64,000 nucleotides of DNA, taken from positions 124,001 through 188,000 of the forward strand of contig NZ_JAHWFK010000030.1 in the NCBI RefSeq assembly GCF_019710575.1, read 5' to 3'. The DNA comes from Paractinoplanes polyasparticus. Its GTDB lineage: Bacteria > Actinomycetota > Actinomycetes > Mycobacteriales > Micromonosporaceae. This document shows, piece after piece, positions 34,687 to 42,852 of the stretch (within the stretch, counting starts at the first letter, position 1; each line of letters starts with the position of its first letter). The position numbers were made by a program, and so were the translations under genes. The notes under the pieces are model-generated. The model worked only from the letters and a program-made list of their open reading frames with translations, had not been told where the DNA came from and did no database searches.

Positions 34687-36495
34687 TCAGCCCAGCGGCT
34701 CCTCGATCAACGCGGACCAGTCCGTGACCAGCGGAATCAGCTCGCCGACGGCCCACAGCGGCAGCTGGTCGAGAAAGTGTGGCGAGTCCGGGTCGCCCGC
34801 GGCGCCGAACGGCACGACCCAGCGGCTGCGCTGCCGGTCGGCGAGGTCCCACACGTAGCGGGCGACGGGGCCGCGCGAGCACAGGTCGGTCACACCCGGG
34901 ATGCTGCTGAGGCAGAGCACCGAGTCGCGTTCCCCCGAGAGTTGGGTGCGCGGGATGACGGTTCGCGACCCCGGCAGCCGTACGGGATCAAGCAGGTGCC
35001 GCTCGCCCCAGGGCCCCGATTCGACGGTCGCCGGATCGACCACCTCGGCCGCCGTGAGCCCCAGCCCGGCCAGCACACCGTCGAGCACCGAGCCGATGCG
35101 GACGCGCGGGTTCGTCCAGCTGTCGAAGAGCGGGTCGAAGCCGGGCGGCTCCATCAGAGGCTTCAGGGCCGGATGCTCGTACAGGCGTCGCGCGACCGCG
35201 GAGCGCCAGGCCGCCCGCCGACCGGCCTCGACGCTCTCCGCGCGCATCGGAGTGTCCATGTGGATGCGCTGCGAAGGCACGCCCTCATCGATCAGCTCAC
35301 GGATGCGGTCGGCGCGCGCCTTCGAGGAGAAGGCGTTCCCGTAAGCCTCGGTGTCCGGCCGGCGATCGTTGGCGTTCACGGCGATGCCCGTGACCTCGGT
35401 GCGGGTCATTGGCACATAGCCCGGCTGCCACGCGTAGGTCTGGTCCCAGGCCGGCACCGGGACACGACCGTTACGGTCGTCGCGCACCGGGACCCGCCCC
35501 ACCGTGAGCTGCAGGACCCGCCCGGTGGTGTCGGCCGTGAGGATGCTGTTGACCGGCTCGACCCAGCGTTCGAGGGCGGCCGCGACATCGTCCACGGTGG
35601 ACGCGTGCAGCAGCGGCAGCAGCGCGCCGAAGCCGAGGTCGAACCCGGCCCGGGTGGGCGTGCGCAGGCTGAGGCTGCCGTCGACGATCGGCCCGCGGGC
35701 GGTTTCGACGACCTCGACCAGTTCGCTGCCTCCACCGCGTACGGGAATGGTCTCGGTATGCGCCTCAGCCGGCTCCCAGCCCTGGGGACCGCGGGCCTCG
35801 ACCCCCGAGACCGTGCGCCGGAGCTCCTCGACGAACAGGTCCTGATAGTCGGCCATCGCGTTCGTGACCGCCCACGCCACTCCGCCGGCGTGCCCGAAAT
35901 GCTGCACGCCCGGCACCCCCGCGAAGGTCAGCCCGGCTACGTCGAACTCCGGGCACGACAGCCGGATCTGCTGATAGACGCCGGGCAGCTCGATCAGCCG
36001 GTGCGGGTCGCCGGCGACGATCCCCGGCACGGCCCAGGCGTTGCTGCCCGAACTGGCCGCGGCCTCGGCCGAGAACCACGCGACGGCCTGCGGCCCGAGG
36101 GTGCGCTCGACGTGCGAGTTCCACATCTTGCTGGGAAAGCTGGCGAACATGATGTGCCGCGCGAGGAACACCCCGAGCGACGACCACGGATGCCACACCA
36201 GCCCCTCGGCCCGCACCCCTTCGGCGTACGCCCGGAGCCACTGCCGCGTACGCGGATCAAGGTTCGCGAAACACCGTCGCGCCGTGTCATCGATCCGGGA
36301 CCGCCGGGCGAACCTGTCCCACCCCAGCCCGTCCGGCCCGATCAACTCGGAGAGCAGCCCCTCGGACCTCCGCCGCTCGACATCGATCTGCTCGCGCCGG
36401 TCGCGCGCCGTCACCCGCCCCTGCAGAAACGCCAGCTCGTCAACCGTGTCCGCCCGAAGATGGGGAACGCCGTACCCGTCCCGGAAAACCCGCAT
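34687..36495 (-). CDS. penicillin-acylase-family N-terminal-nucleophile hydrolase
   Basis: Ntn hydrolase predicted to cleave an amide, such as a beta-lactam side chain or N-acyl homoserine lactone, after self-processing. The 602-residue precursor has the nucleophile Ser151 in SSGSNAWAV, giving an alpha chain of about 150 and a beta chain of about 450 residues. The N-terminal MRVFRDGYGVPHLRA matches the family start, but there is no signal peptide, unlike the classical periplasmic enzymes, and the protein is shorter than the usual 700-850. The ATG at 36495 is well placed. Cytoplasmic quorum-quenching or peptide/amide turnover are possibilities. Confidence 0.86.
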   Translation of the reverse strand: MRVFRDGYGVPHLRADTVDELAFLQGRVTARDRREQIDVERRRSEGLLSELIGPDGLGWDRFARRSRIDDTARRCFANLDPRTRQWLRAYAEGVRAEGLVWHPWSSLGVFLARHIMFASFPSKMWNSHVERTLGPQAVAWFSAEAAASSGSNAWAVPGIVAGDPHRLIELPGVYQQIRLSCPEFDVAGLTFAGVPGVQHFGHAGGVAWAVTNAMADYQDLFVEELRRTVSGVEARGPQGWEPAEAHTETIPVRGGGSELVEVVETARGPIVDGSLSLRTPTRAGFDLGFGALLPLLHASTVDDVAAALERWVEPVNSILTADTTGRVLQLTVGRVPVRDDRNGRVPVPAWDQTYAWQPGYVPMTRTEVTGIAVNANDRRPDTEAYGNAFSSKARADRIRELIDEGVPSQRIHMDTPMRAESVEAGRRAAWRSAVARRLYEHPALKPLMEPPGFDPLFDSWTNPRVRIGSVLDGVLAGLGLTAAEVVDPATVESGPWGERHLLDPVRLPGSRTVIPRTQLSGERDSVLCLSSIPGVTDLCSRGPVARYVWDLADRQRSRWVVPFGAAGDPDSPHFLDQLPLWAVGELIPLVTDWSALIEEPLG

Positions 36496-36540
36496 CCCCC
36501 ATCCTTACCCGGCCCTCGCCGACCGGGCGACCCCGTTCCC

Positions 36541-37437
36541 TCAACCCAGCTCGGTGATCGCCGCCCGGACCATGCGGCGGCCGTGTTCGGCCATCCGCGG
36601 AAAGGTGTGCCGGTAGTAGTCGATGCCGTTCAGCGACGCCAGAGCCCAGCCGCAGGCCCGCCGCCAGGTCGCGTCGTCGTAGCCGGCAGCCTGCCGAAAT
36701 TCCCGCCGGGCGCTCCCGGTGAACGTCCACAGCGCCGCAGCCACATCCACCGCCGGATCACCCACACCGAGCGTGCCGAAGTCGACCACCGCGGTCAGCC
36801 GCCCGCCCTCGGTGATCAGGTTGCCGGGCTGCAGATCGCCGTGGACCCACACCGGAGCCCCGTGCCACTCGGGCGCGGCCAGCGCTTTCTCCCACGCGGC
36901 CTCGACAGCCGGCCGGTCGAGTCCGTCCTCTTCGGACAGCAGGGTCATCCCCCGCCGCACGCTCGCGTCGATGTCGCGCAGCGGAGCCCCACGCCCCCCG
37001 GCCTTGGCAACCGGCCCACCGACCGGATCCACGGCGTGCAGGGCGTGGACGAAACTCGCGAGGTCGCGCGCAAGCACGGCGTCGTCGCTACCCAGCCGCG
37101 GCGGCGTGTTCCCCGGCAGCCAGGGCACGACGCTCCAACGCCACGGATAGCCATCGCCGGGCTCACCGACAAAAACCGGAACGGGTATCCGTACCGGAAG
37201 AAGTGGCGCAAGCAGAGGCAGCCACCGCGCGTCCGACTCGGCCTGGCCCACCGCCCACCCGATCTTCGGCATCCGCGCGACCAGCTCGTCACCCAGGCGG
37301 AACAGCACGTGATCGGTGCCCTCGACCTCACCCGGCAGCTCGGTGACGGGCAGGCCGGCCCACTGCGGGCATTGGGCCGCCACCAGCCGCCGCACCAGCT
37401 CACCGGTAGCCCGAACCTCATCCGCATGCATCGCCAC
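36541..37437 (-). CDS. aminoglycoside phosphotransferase-like kinase
   Basis: 298-residue small-molecule kinase of the APH/choline-kinase fold. The catalytic loop VHGDLQPGNLI contains the base Asp and metal Asn, and VVDFGTLGVGDP supplies the DFG-like metal ligand. The N-lobe includes FRLGDELVARMPK with a likely ATP-binding lysine. Members of this branch often confer aminoglycoside or macrolide resistance, but many have metabolic substrates, so resistance should not be assumed. The start is ATG 37437 or the second ATG at 37431. It lies 45 bp upstream of the acylase gene, same strand, so they may be co-transcribed. Confidence 0.87.
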   Translation of the reverse strand: MAMHADEVRATGELVRRLVAAQCPQWAGLPVTELPGEVEGTDHVLFRLGDELVARMPKIGWAVGQAESDARWLPLLAPLLPVRIPVPVFVGEPGDGYPWRWSVVPWLPGNTPPRLGSDDAVLARDLASFVHALHAVDPVGGPVAKAGGRGAPLRDIDASVRRGMTLLSEEDGLDRPAVEAAWEKALAAPEWHGAPVWVHGDLQPGNLITEGGRLTAVVDFGTLGVGDPAVDVAAALWTFTGSARREFRQAAGYDDATWRRACGWALASLNGIDYYRHTFPRMAEHGRRMVRAAITELG

Positions 37438-37542
37438 GGCGGCACGCTAACCCGCCCCAGCCGAGCCGCACCAACGGTTTAGCAGCGACGCCGTCGCCTA
37501 CTTCGCCGAAGCGCTGACTGCGGCAGATGCGATGCCCCTTCG

Positions 37543-38154
37543 TCAGGCTGGATCACTGTCGGCGGTGTAAGCGCCCGCCTTGGCGGCTGCCACTGCCGCC
37601 TCGGCGGCGCGGTCCGCCGCGTCCGTATCGACGGAGTCCCCGCTGATCAGCAGCCGATAGTAGAGCGGTGCTGATACTGCACGGATGACTTCCTCGGCGT
37701 CGATGCCCACGGGCAGCTCGGCCCGTTGTACGGCCTGCTCCACGCATGGGGCCCACTCGGCGATGCGGACGGCGTAGAAGCGATGCAGCGCTTCAGCGGC
37801 TCGGGGGTCGCAGGTCGCCGCGACGATGACCGCCCGGAACAACGGCCCTTGACGCGGGTCGGCCAAGGTGCGCTGCACGAGTCGGGCGTTGGCGCGCAGA
37901 TCCTCGAGCAGTGAGCCGGTTTCGACGCGCGGCGACGATTGCTCGGCCATGTCCGTGAGTAGATCGGCGACGAGGCCGGCGGCTGTTCCCCATCGACGGT
38001 AGACCGTGGTTCTGCCAACCTCGGCGCGGCTTGCCACATCGGCAAGGTCGAGGTGGGCGAAGCCATGCTCGACCAGCGCGTCAGCGGCAGCGCCCAGCAC
38101 GGCGGCGCGCACTCGGGCGGTCCGTCCGCCGGGCCGGATTGTGCCGACGGTCAT
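37543..38154 (-). CDS. TetR family regulator
   Basis: 203-residue one-component repressor with a standard helix-turn-helix: LDLADVASRAEVGRTTVYRRW at about residues 35-55, and a TetR C-terminal domain with LYYRLLISGD typical of the TetR_C_16859-type group. It is divergent from an aldo/keto reductase gene (93 bp between starts), and a strong inverted repeat sits between them, so autoregulation and control of the reductase are likely. ATG 38154 starts it. Confidence 0.92.
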   Translation of the reverse strand: MTVGTIRPGGRTARVRAAVLGAAADALVEHGFAHLDLADVASRAEVGRTTVYRRWGTAAGLVADLLTDMAEQSSPRVETGSLLEDLRANARLVQRTLADPRQGPLFRAVIVAATCDPRAAEALHRFYAVRIAEWAPCVEQAVQRAELPVGIDAEEVIRAVSAPLYYRLLISGDSVDTDAADRAAEAAVAAAKAGAYTADSDPA

Positions 38155-38166
38155 AACGGTTCTCCA

Positions 38167-38217
38167 GTTCCATTAAGCAGTCCAGGCTGCTAGCTTAAGC
38201 CACACCTTAATGGGAAC
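38167..38217. promoter_or_regulatory. candidate TetR operators in divergent promoter
   Basis: GTTCCATTAAG at 38167-38177 is mirrored by CTTAATGGGAAC at 38206-38217 (one-base bulge), and the palindrome GCTTAAGC lies between them at 38193-38200. All three share a TTAA(G) core. This AT-rich, symmetric block between a TetR gene and its divergent neighbour is a convincing operator candidate. Confidence 0.6.
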
Positions 38218-38247
38218 CGTGTACCGTTAGCATGAGGAGATGCCGCC

Positions 38248-39306
38248 ATGGAATACCGACGACTCGGAACCTCCGGACTCACTGTGCCCGCTCTGAGCTT
38301 CGGAGCCGGCACCTTCGGCGGCTCGGGGCCTCTCTTCAGCGCCTGGGGCACCACCGACGCACAAGAGGCGCGACGGCTTGTGGACATCTGCCTCGACGCC
38401 GGGATCACCATGTTCGATACCGCCGACGTCTACTCCGACGGCGCATCCGAACAGGTGCTGGGCCAGGCGATCAGAGGCCGGCGCGACACCGTGCTGTTGT
38501 CGACCAAGAGCGGCCTGCCGACCGGAGACGGACCCGCCGACCTGGGAACGTCGCGCGCCCGGCTCATCCGGTCGGTCGAGGCCGCGCTACGGCGCCTCGG
38601 CACCGACTACATCGACCTGTTTCAACTGCACGCCTTCGACGCAGGAACGCCCATCGAGGAAGTCGTATCGGCCCTGGACGACCTGGTACGCCAGGGCAAG
38701 ATCCGCTACGTCGGCGCCTCGAACTTCGCAGGCTGGCAGCTCATGAAATCCCTCGCCATCGCCGACCGCGACCACCGCACCCGATATGTGGCCCACCAGA
38801 TCTACTACTCCCTGATCGGCCGGGACTACGAATGGGAGCTGATGCCACTCAGCCTCGACCAGGGCGTCGGAGCCGTCGTGTGGAGTCCGCTGGGCTGGGG
38901 CCGGCTCACCGGCAAGATCCGCCGCGACACGCCGCTGCCGCCCGCGAGCCGCCTGCACGCCACCGCCGACTACGGCCCTCCGGTCGACGACGAACACCTG
39001 TTTCGCGTCGTGGACGTTCTCGACGAACTGTCCCGCGAAACCGGCCGAGCGGTACCCCAGATCGCCGTGAACTGGCTGCTGCAACGACCCACCGTGGCCA
39101 CCGTCATCATCGGCGCCCGCAACGAGGAGCAACTGCGGCAGAACATCGGCGCGGTTGGTTGGTCCCTCACCCCCGACCAGGTTGCACGACTCGACGCCGC
39201 AAGCTCCCGCACCGCGCCGTACCCGTACTTCCCTTACCAACGACAGGAGGCCTTCACCAGACTCAACCCTTCCCCTGTCGTCCCGGTCCAGAGCAGCGCC
39301 AGCTGA
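38248..39306 (+). CDS. aldo/keto reductase (tetR-linked)
   Basis: NADPH-dependent carbonyl reductase, 352 residues. Tetrad residues are Asp and Tyr in MFDTADVYSDG, Lys in LSTKSGLP and His in LFQLHAFD; the cofactor segment VIIGARNEEQL is conserved. ATG 38248 follows GAGGAG. It is a different branch from the reductase at 29695-30774 (low similarity outside motifs), so this is not a recent duplication. It probably detoxifies an aldehyde or quinone sensed by the divergent TetR protein (inference). Confidence 0.93.
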   Translation: MEYRRLGTSGLTVPALSFGAGTFGGSGPLFSAWGTTDAQEARRLVDICLDAGITMFDTADVYSDGASEQVLGQAIRGRRDTVLLSTKSGLPTGDGPADLGTSRARLIRSVEAALRRLGTDYIDLFQLHAFDAGTPIEEVVSALDDLVRQGKIRYVGASNFAGWQLMKSLAIADRDHRTRYVAHQIYYSLIGRDYEWELMPLSLDQGVGAVVWSPLGWGRLTGKIRRDTPLPPASRLHATADYGPPVDDEHLFRVVDVLDELSRETGRAVPQIAVNWLLQRPTVATVIIGARNEEQLRQNIGAVGWSLTPDQVARLDAASSRTAPYPYFPYQRQEAFTRLNPSPVVPVQSSAS

Positions 39307-39455
39307 CGGCGCTACCTCACCAGTGGGCACACGGCGTCGAGCCGGGCCGGCGCGCCTTGCAGCAACAGTGCGCCGTGGCTGTCGGTCCTGCGTCCGGATC
39401 AAGCAAGGACAGTTTCAGACAGGCATCGGCTGGGTCGCGCTCGCCAGCTGGACAG

Positions 39456-40670
39456 CTAGCCCGCCGGGCGGTAGGCGACCTCCGGGTCGAGCAGGCGGAC
39501 CCAGGCCGGGCGCCACTGGGGGGACCGGCCTGCCATCTCTTCGTGCAGGTTGGTGCGCCACGGACCCGAGACGCCGTCGTCGGCCCACCACTTGGGCCAC
39601 GAGTCGTAGCGGCGCTCGACCAGGATCGCGGTCGGGGTGGTCTGCACGCGCAGGAACAGCCACCGCCCGTACCGGGGGTCGGACTCGGCCCGGCGCAGAT
39701 TGCGTACCAGCGCGCTGATCTGCTGGAAGGTGCCGAAGCGGGGCCCGTCGGGGGATTCGGCGGGCGGGTGCTTGCCGCCCTGCACGCTCAGGCTGGTCGC
39801 GTCGGCGTAGGCGAGCACCGTGCACCGGCCGTCCTGCTGGGGTGAGCGCTCGCGCATCCACGCGGCCAGCGCCTCGAGTTCGGCCGTGCCGGGCGGCTCG
39901 GGGCGGTTCAGCTCGGCCGCGTCCTGCATGGCCGCCCAGACCAGGCGGTCGTGCTCGCCCTGGCTGAGCCGCCGCACCCGGCGCATCGGCGGGCGCTCAC
40001 CCGGCGCGATGCGCGGCGGCCGGGTGCCGGCCGTGAGGCCGCCCCGGCCGGCGGCGAACAGCGCCGCCCGCAGGTCGAGCGCGGGCTCGGTGAGCCGGCC
40101 GAGCAGCCGCTCGAACGACGACCCGGTGATCTCGCCGCGCACCGCGGCGGTCAGTAGGTCCTCGCCGGCGCTGCGTACCTCGTCGCGGGCGGCCGGGGTG
40201 CGCAGCTCGTGCCGGCCCCACTCGTGGACGACCTCGGCCAGCTCCTGCAGGGTGGCCTCGGTGCTGAGCACCGGCGCCACGGTGTGGGTCAGCCCGTCGC
40301 TCAAACCGTCGCGGTAGCGGGTGCGTGACCAGCGGCCCTCGGCGTGCCACACGACGAAGCCGAGGCGGTCGGCCTCGGCCAGCGCGGTCAGGTCGTCCCA
40401 GGGCAGCCACTCGGGCGCGCCGGTGAGCACGTCGATCGGCGGGTCGGCGTCGACCGTGGCGCTGTGGTCGCGGTCGTAGCCGAACAGCACCGCCCGCGCG
40501 CCGTCGACCAGCGCCAGCCGGGCCCAGCTGCCGCCGTGGTCGTCGTGGTGCGCGCCGCGCTCGTCGACGAACCACACGTCGGCGTAGCCGATGCCGGTCA
40601 GCGCCGCGGAGAGCGTCGCCCAGCGCGTCCAGAGCAGTCCGGGCGCCGGCAGATCAACGTCGGTGAGCAT
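39456..40670 (-). CDS. conserved-looking protein of unknown function
   Basis: 404 residues; I do not recognise the family. The protein is soluble, acidic and tryptophan-rich. The first about 160 residues (MLTDVDLPAPGLLWTRW through TEATLQELAEVVHEWG) look like a compact alpha/beta domain, a middle section is rich in Arg/Pro (PPRIAPGERPPMRRVRRLSQ), and the last 120 residues end with WPKWWADDGVSGPWRTNL and QWRPAWVRLLDPEVAY. No catalytic motif, TM helix or signal peptide is visible. ATG 40670 is the start. Codon use matches the neighbours, so it is a resident gene. Confidence 0.75.
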   Translation of the reverse strand: MLTDVDLPAPGLLWTRWATLSAALTGIGYADVWFVDERGAHHDDHGGSWARLALVDGARAVLFGYDRDHSATVDADPPIDVLTGAPEWLPWDDLTALAEADRLGFVVWHAEGRWSRTRYRDGLSDGLTHTVAPVLSTEATLQELAEVVHEWGRHELRTPAARDEVRSAGEDLLTAAVRGEITGSSFERLLGRLTEPALDLRAALFAAGRGGLTAGTRPPRIAPGERPPMRRVRRLSQGEHDRLVWAAMQDAAELNRPEPPGTAELEALAAWMRERSPQQDGRCTVLAYADATSLSVQGGKHPPAESPDGPRFGTFQQISALVRNLRRAESDPRYGRWLFLRVQTTPTAILVERRYDSWPKWWADDGVSGPWRTNLHEEMAGRSPQWRPAWVRLLDPEVAYRPAG

Positions 40671-40864
40671 CCGTCCACTGTGCCAAACGGCCGCCGCCGG
40701 ATGTCACCCCCTGGCGGCTTTGCGCCTTACCTCGGCGAAAACTCCCGGACCGGGCGGTTGCCGTCGGGGAGCACCTGGTTGCGGGCCGGTGGCAGCCGGT
40801 CAGGAGCTCCGGTTTCCCGGCGAAGGGACACCTGTTGCCCTGCTCCCGACCCGAGAAATGGATC

Positions 40865-41572
40865 ATGCTTACCTACGCCCTCGGCCTCGTCGCCGCCGTG
40901 CTGTCCGTGTCACTCTCCTGGCCCCAGGTCTACAAGTCGTGCGTTCAGCGGCGCACGAGCGGCCTGTCCGCCACGGCCTGCGCGCTCGGGGTGGCGATGC
41001 CGATCGGGTGGATCAGCTACGGCCTGCTGGCCGGTCAGTGGCTCCAGGTGATGACGAACGCGGCGACCGGCCTGACCGGGCTGGCGATCATGGCCGCGCT
41101 GCTGATCACCCAGCCCCGGCTGCGTTCCCGGGCAGCGCTGCGGGTCGCCGCCACCAGCGCCGGCGCAGTCGTGGCGGCCGCGCTGATCAGCCTCGGTGCG
41201 GCCGCTCTGCCCGGCGTGAGCGGCCACGCGGCGGCCTCCGTGCTGGGCACGCTGCTGGCCGGTATCTCATTCGTCTCAGCGATTCCGCAGCCGCTCGCCC
41301 TGCTGCGCGACCGCCACCTCGATCTGTCGGGCCTCTCGCCGCTGCGCTGGCGGATGGCGGCCGGGGCGTGCGCGTCCTGGATGACGTACGGGATCGTGAC
41401 CGGCCAGCCGGCGCTCTTCGCCTCGTCGGGCGTGGGCCTGATCAGCGCCGCCATCGTCTGCACCGTGCTGCACCGGCGCCGTGAGCGTGCGGTCGTGCCG
41501 GTCACGCGGATCATCCGCCCGGTCTGGCGCGACTCCGTCACCACTCGCACCCCGGCGATGGCCGGCGTCTGA
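40865..41572 (+). CDS. PQ-loop (SWEET-like) membrane transporter
   Basis: 235-residue membrane protein with about seven hydrophobic segments and two PQ-loop repeats: LSWPQVYKS near residue 19 and ISAIPQPLAL near 140. The proline-glutamine pairs are the hinge of SWEET/SemiSWEET sugar and PQ-loop amino-acid transporters. Bacterial SemiSWEETs have one repeat of about 90 residues; here two repeats lie in one chain, as in eukaryotic-type proteins or cystinosin relatives. ATG 40865 is preferred over the upstream TTG 40835. It ends at a strong bidirectional terminator. Confidence 0.82.
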   Translation: MLTYALGLVAAVLSVSLSWPQVYKSCVQRRTSGLSATACALGVAMPIGWISYGLLAGQWLQVMTNAATGLTGLAIMAALLITQPRLRSRAALRVAATSAGAVVAAALISLGAAALPGVSGHAAASVLGTLLAGISFVSAIPQPLALLRDRHLDLSGLSPLRWRMAAGACASWMTYGIVTGQPALFASSGVGLISAAIVCTVLHRRRERAVVPVTRIIRPVWRDSVTTRTPAMAGV

Positions 41573-41614
41573 CCGGCCTTCCTCGGCGCCCGGTCTCGAT
41601 TCTGGGCTGAGCGG

Positions 41615-41646
41615 AAGTGGGGGCGGCCGCCGGGCCGCCCCCACTT
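41615..41646. terminator. strong bidirectional terminator
   Basis: A perfect 14-bp stem (AAGTGGGGGCGGCC) with a 4-nt loop and TTTT on the top strand lies between the PQ-loop gene stop and the stop of the leftward 40-residue gene. Convergent position and A-run/T-run symmetry support use in both directions. Confidence 0.85.
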
Positions 41647-41647
41647 T

Positions 41648-41770
41648 TCAGGGGTGTCGGAAGCCGCCGTCCGAAGGCTTCCAGTCGGCGCTGTCGCGTG
41701 AGTCCACAGTGCGGCCGGCGACGGCGAAGGCGAGGATGACCAGGAAGAAGATTGCGATTGCGATAGCCAT
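41648..41770 (-). CDS. 40-residue single-helix membrane protein
   Basis: From ATG 41770 the product is 40 residues: a hydrophobic helix (AIAIAIFFLVILAFAVAGR) followed by a short acidic and polar tail (DSRDSADWKPSDGG). The helix begins directly after the initiator, so it is a single-span protein with a short outside or inside tail. The stop abuts a strong terminator, and the divergent GlxA-type gene starts about 94 bp away, which supports this being a real small gene rather than a chance frame. Similar tiny proteins are common in actinomycetes; function unknown. Confidence 0.6.
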   Translation of the reverse strand: MAIAIAIFFLVILAFAVAGRTVDSRDSADWKPSDGGFRHP

Positions 41771-41863
41771 GACATAGAGCTTCGTCGTGGCCGTGGATGC
41801 TCGACAGTGGCAGAGATGCCATACACCTTCAAAATCCTGCCAACCCGCCGTATGCTCCGTCAC

Positions 41864-42823
41864 ATGCTCCGTAACGTGGCTGTGATCGCCCTGCCCGAGG
41901 TGGCTGTCTTCGAGCTCGGCGTGCTCTGCGAGCTGTTCGGCTACGACCGCACGGCCGACGGGCTCCCGGCCTACGACTTCGCCGTGTGCTCCCTCGACGG
42001 CGGGCCGGTGCCCAGCCGGGCCGGGTTCGACATCGCCGTACGCCACGACCTGAGCCGGGCTGAGGACGCCGACCTGGTCGTGATCGCCCCCTTCGACAAC
42101 CCGGCCTTCGAGCCGCCCGCGCCCGTCCTCGAGGCCCTGCGCCGGGCCCACGAGCGCGGCGCCTGGGTGATGAGCGTGTGCACGGGCGCGTTCGCTCTGG
42201 GCGCGGCCGGCCTGCTCGACGGCCGCCGCTGCACCACGCACTGGCTGCACACGGCCCGCCTGGCCCGCCTCTACCCGGCCGCCATCGTCGACCCCGACGT
42301 GCTCTACGTGCAGGACGGGCGCATCCTGACGAGCGCCGGCACCGCCGCCAGCATCGACGCCGGGCTGCACCTGATCCGCCAGGAACACAGCACCGAGGTG
42401 GCCCGGATGCTGGCCCGGCGCATGGTCGTGCCGCCCCACCGCGAGGGCGGCCAGGCGCAGTACATCGAGACGCCGCTCAAGTCCGTGCAGTGCGAGACGC
42501 TCCAGCCCGTGCTGACGGCCGTGCTGGCCACCCTCGACCAGGCGCACACCGTCGACACCATGGCCGAACTGGCTCACATGGCGCCGCGCACCTTCGCCCG
42601 CAAGTTCCGCGACGAAACGGGCGCCACCCCGCACGACTGGCTCATCAGCCAGCGCATGCTGCTCGCCCGCAACCTGCTGGAGGAGACCGGCCTCGGCGTC
42701 GACGCGATCGCCGACCGTACGGGCTTCGGCAGCGCCGCCACGCTGCGGCACCACTTCGCCCAGCGGCTGTCGACGACGCCCCAGGCCTACCGCGGGACGT
42801 TCCGGTCGTCACAGCCGGTGTGA
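41864..42823 (+). CDS. GlxA-type regulator (DJ-1/PfpI plus AraC domains)
   Basis: Transcription regulator with an N-terminal DJ-1/PfpI-like domain and C-terminal AraC helix-turn-helices, 319 residues from ATG 41864 (ATG 41852 is also possible). The nucleophile-elbow cysteine, Cys106 in MSVCTGAFAL, is present, though these domains usually sense rather than catalyse. DNA-binding helices are DTMAELAHMAPRTFARKF and GVDAIADRTGFGSAATLRHHF. It is followed 29 bp later by the glucose-6-phosphate dehydrogenase gene, which may be in the same transcript. Confidence 0.92.
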   Translation: MLRNVAVIALPEVAVFELGVLCELFGYDRTADGLPAYDFAVCSLDGGPVPSRAGFDIAVRHDLSRAEDADLVVIAPFDNPAFEPPAPVLEALRRAHERGAWVMSVCTGAFALGAAGLLDGRRCTTHWLHTARLARLYPAAIVDPDVLYVQDGRILTSAGTAASIDAGLHLIRQEHSTEVARMLARRMVVPPHREGGQAQYIETPLKSVQCETLQPVLTAVLATLDQAHTVDTMAELAHMAPRTFARKFRDETGATPHDWLISQRMLLARNLLEETGLGVDAIADRTGFGSAATLRHHFAQRLSTTPQAYRGTFRSSQPV

Positions 42824-42852
42824 GCCCCCGATCGGCCGGGCAAAGGCTGGTC

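Noticed and set aside
36541-37437. Aminoglycoside resistance gene
   Set aside because: The APH-like fold is certain but the substrate is not; many such kinases are metabolic.
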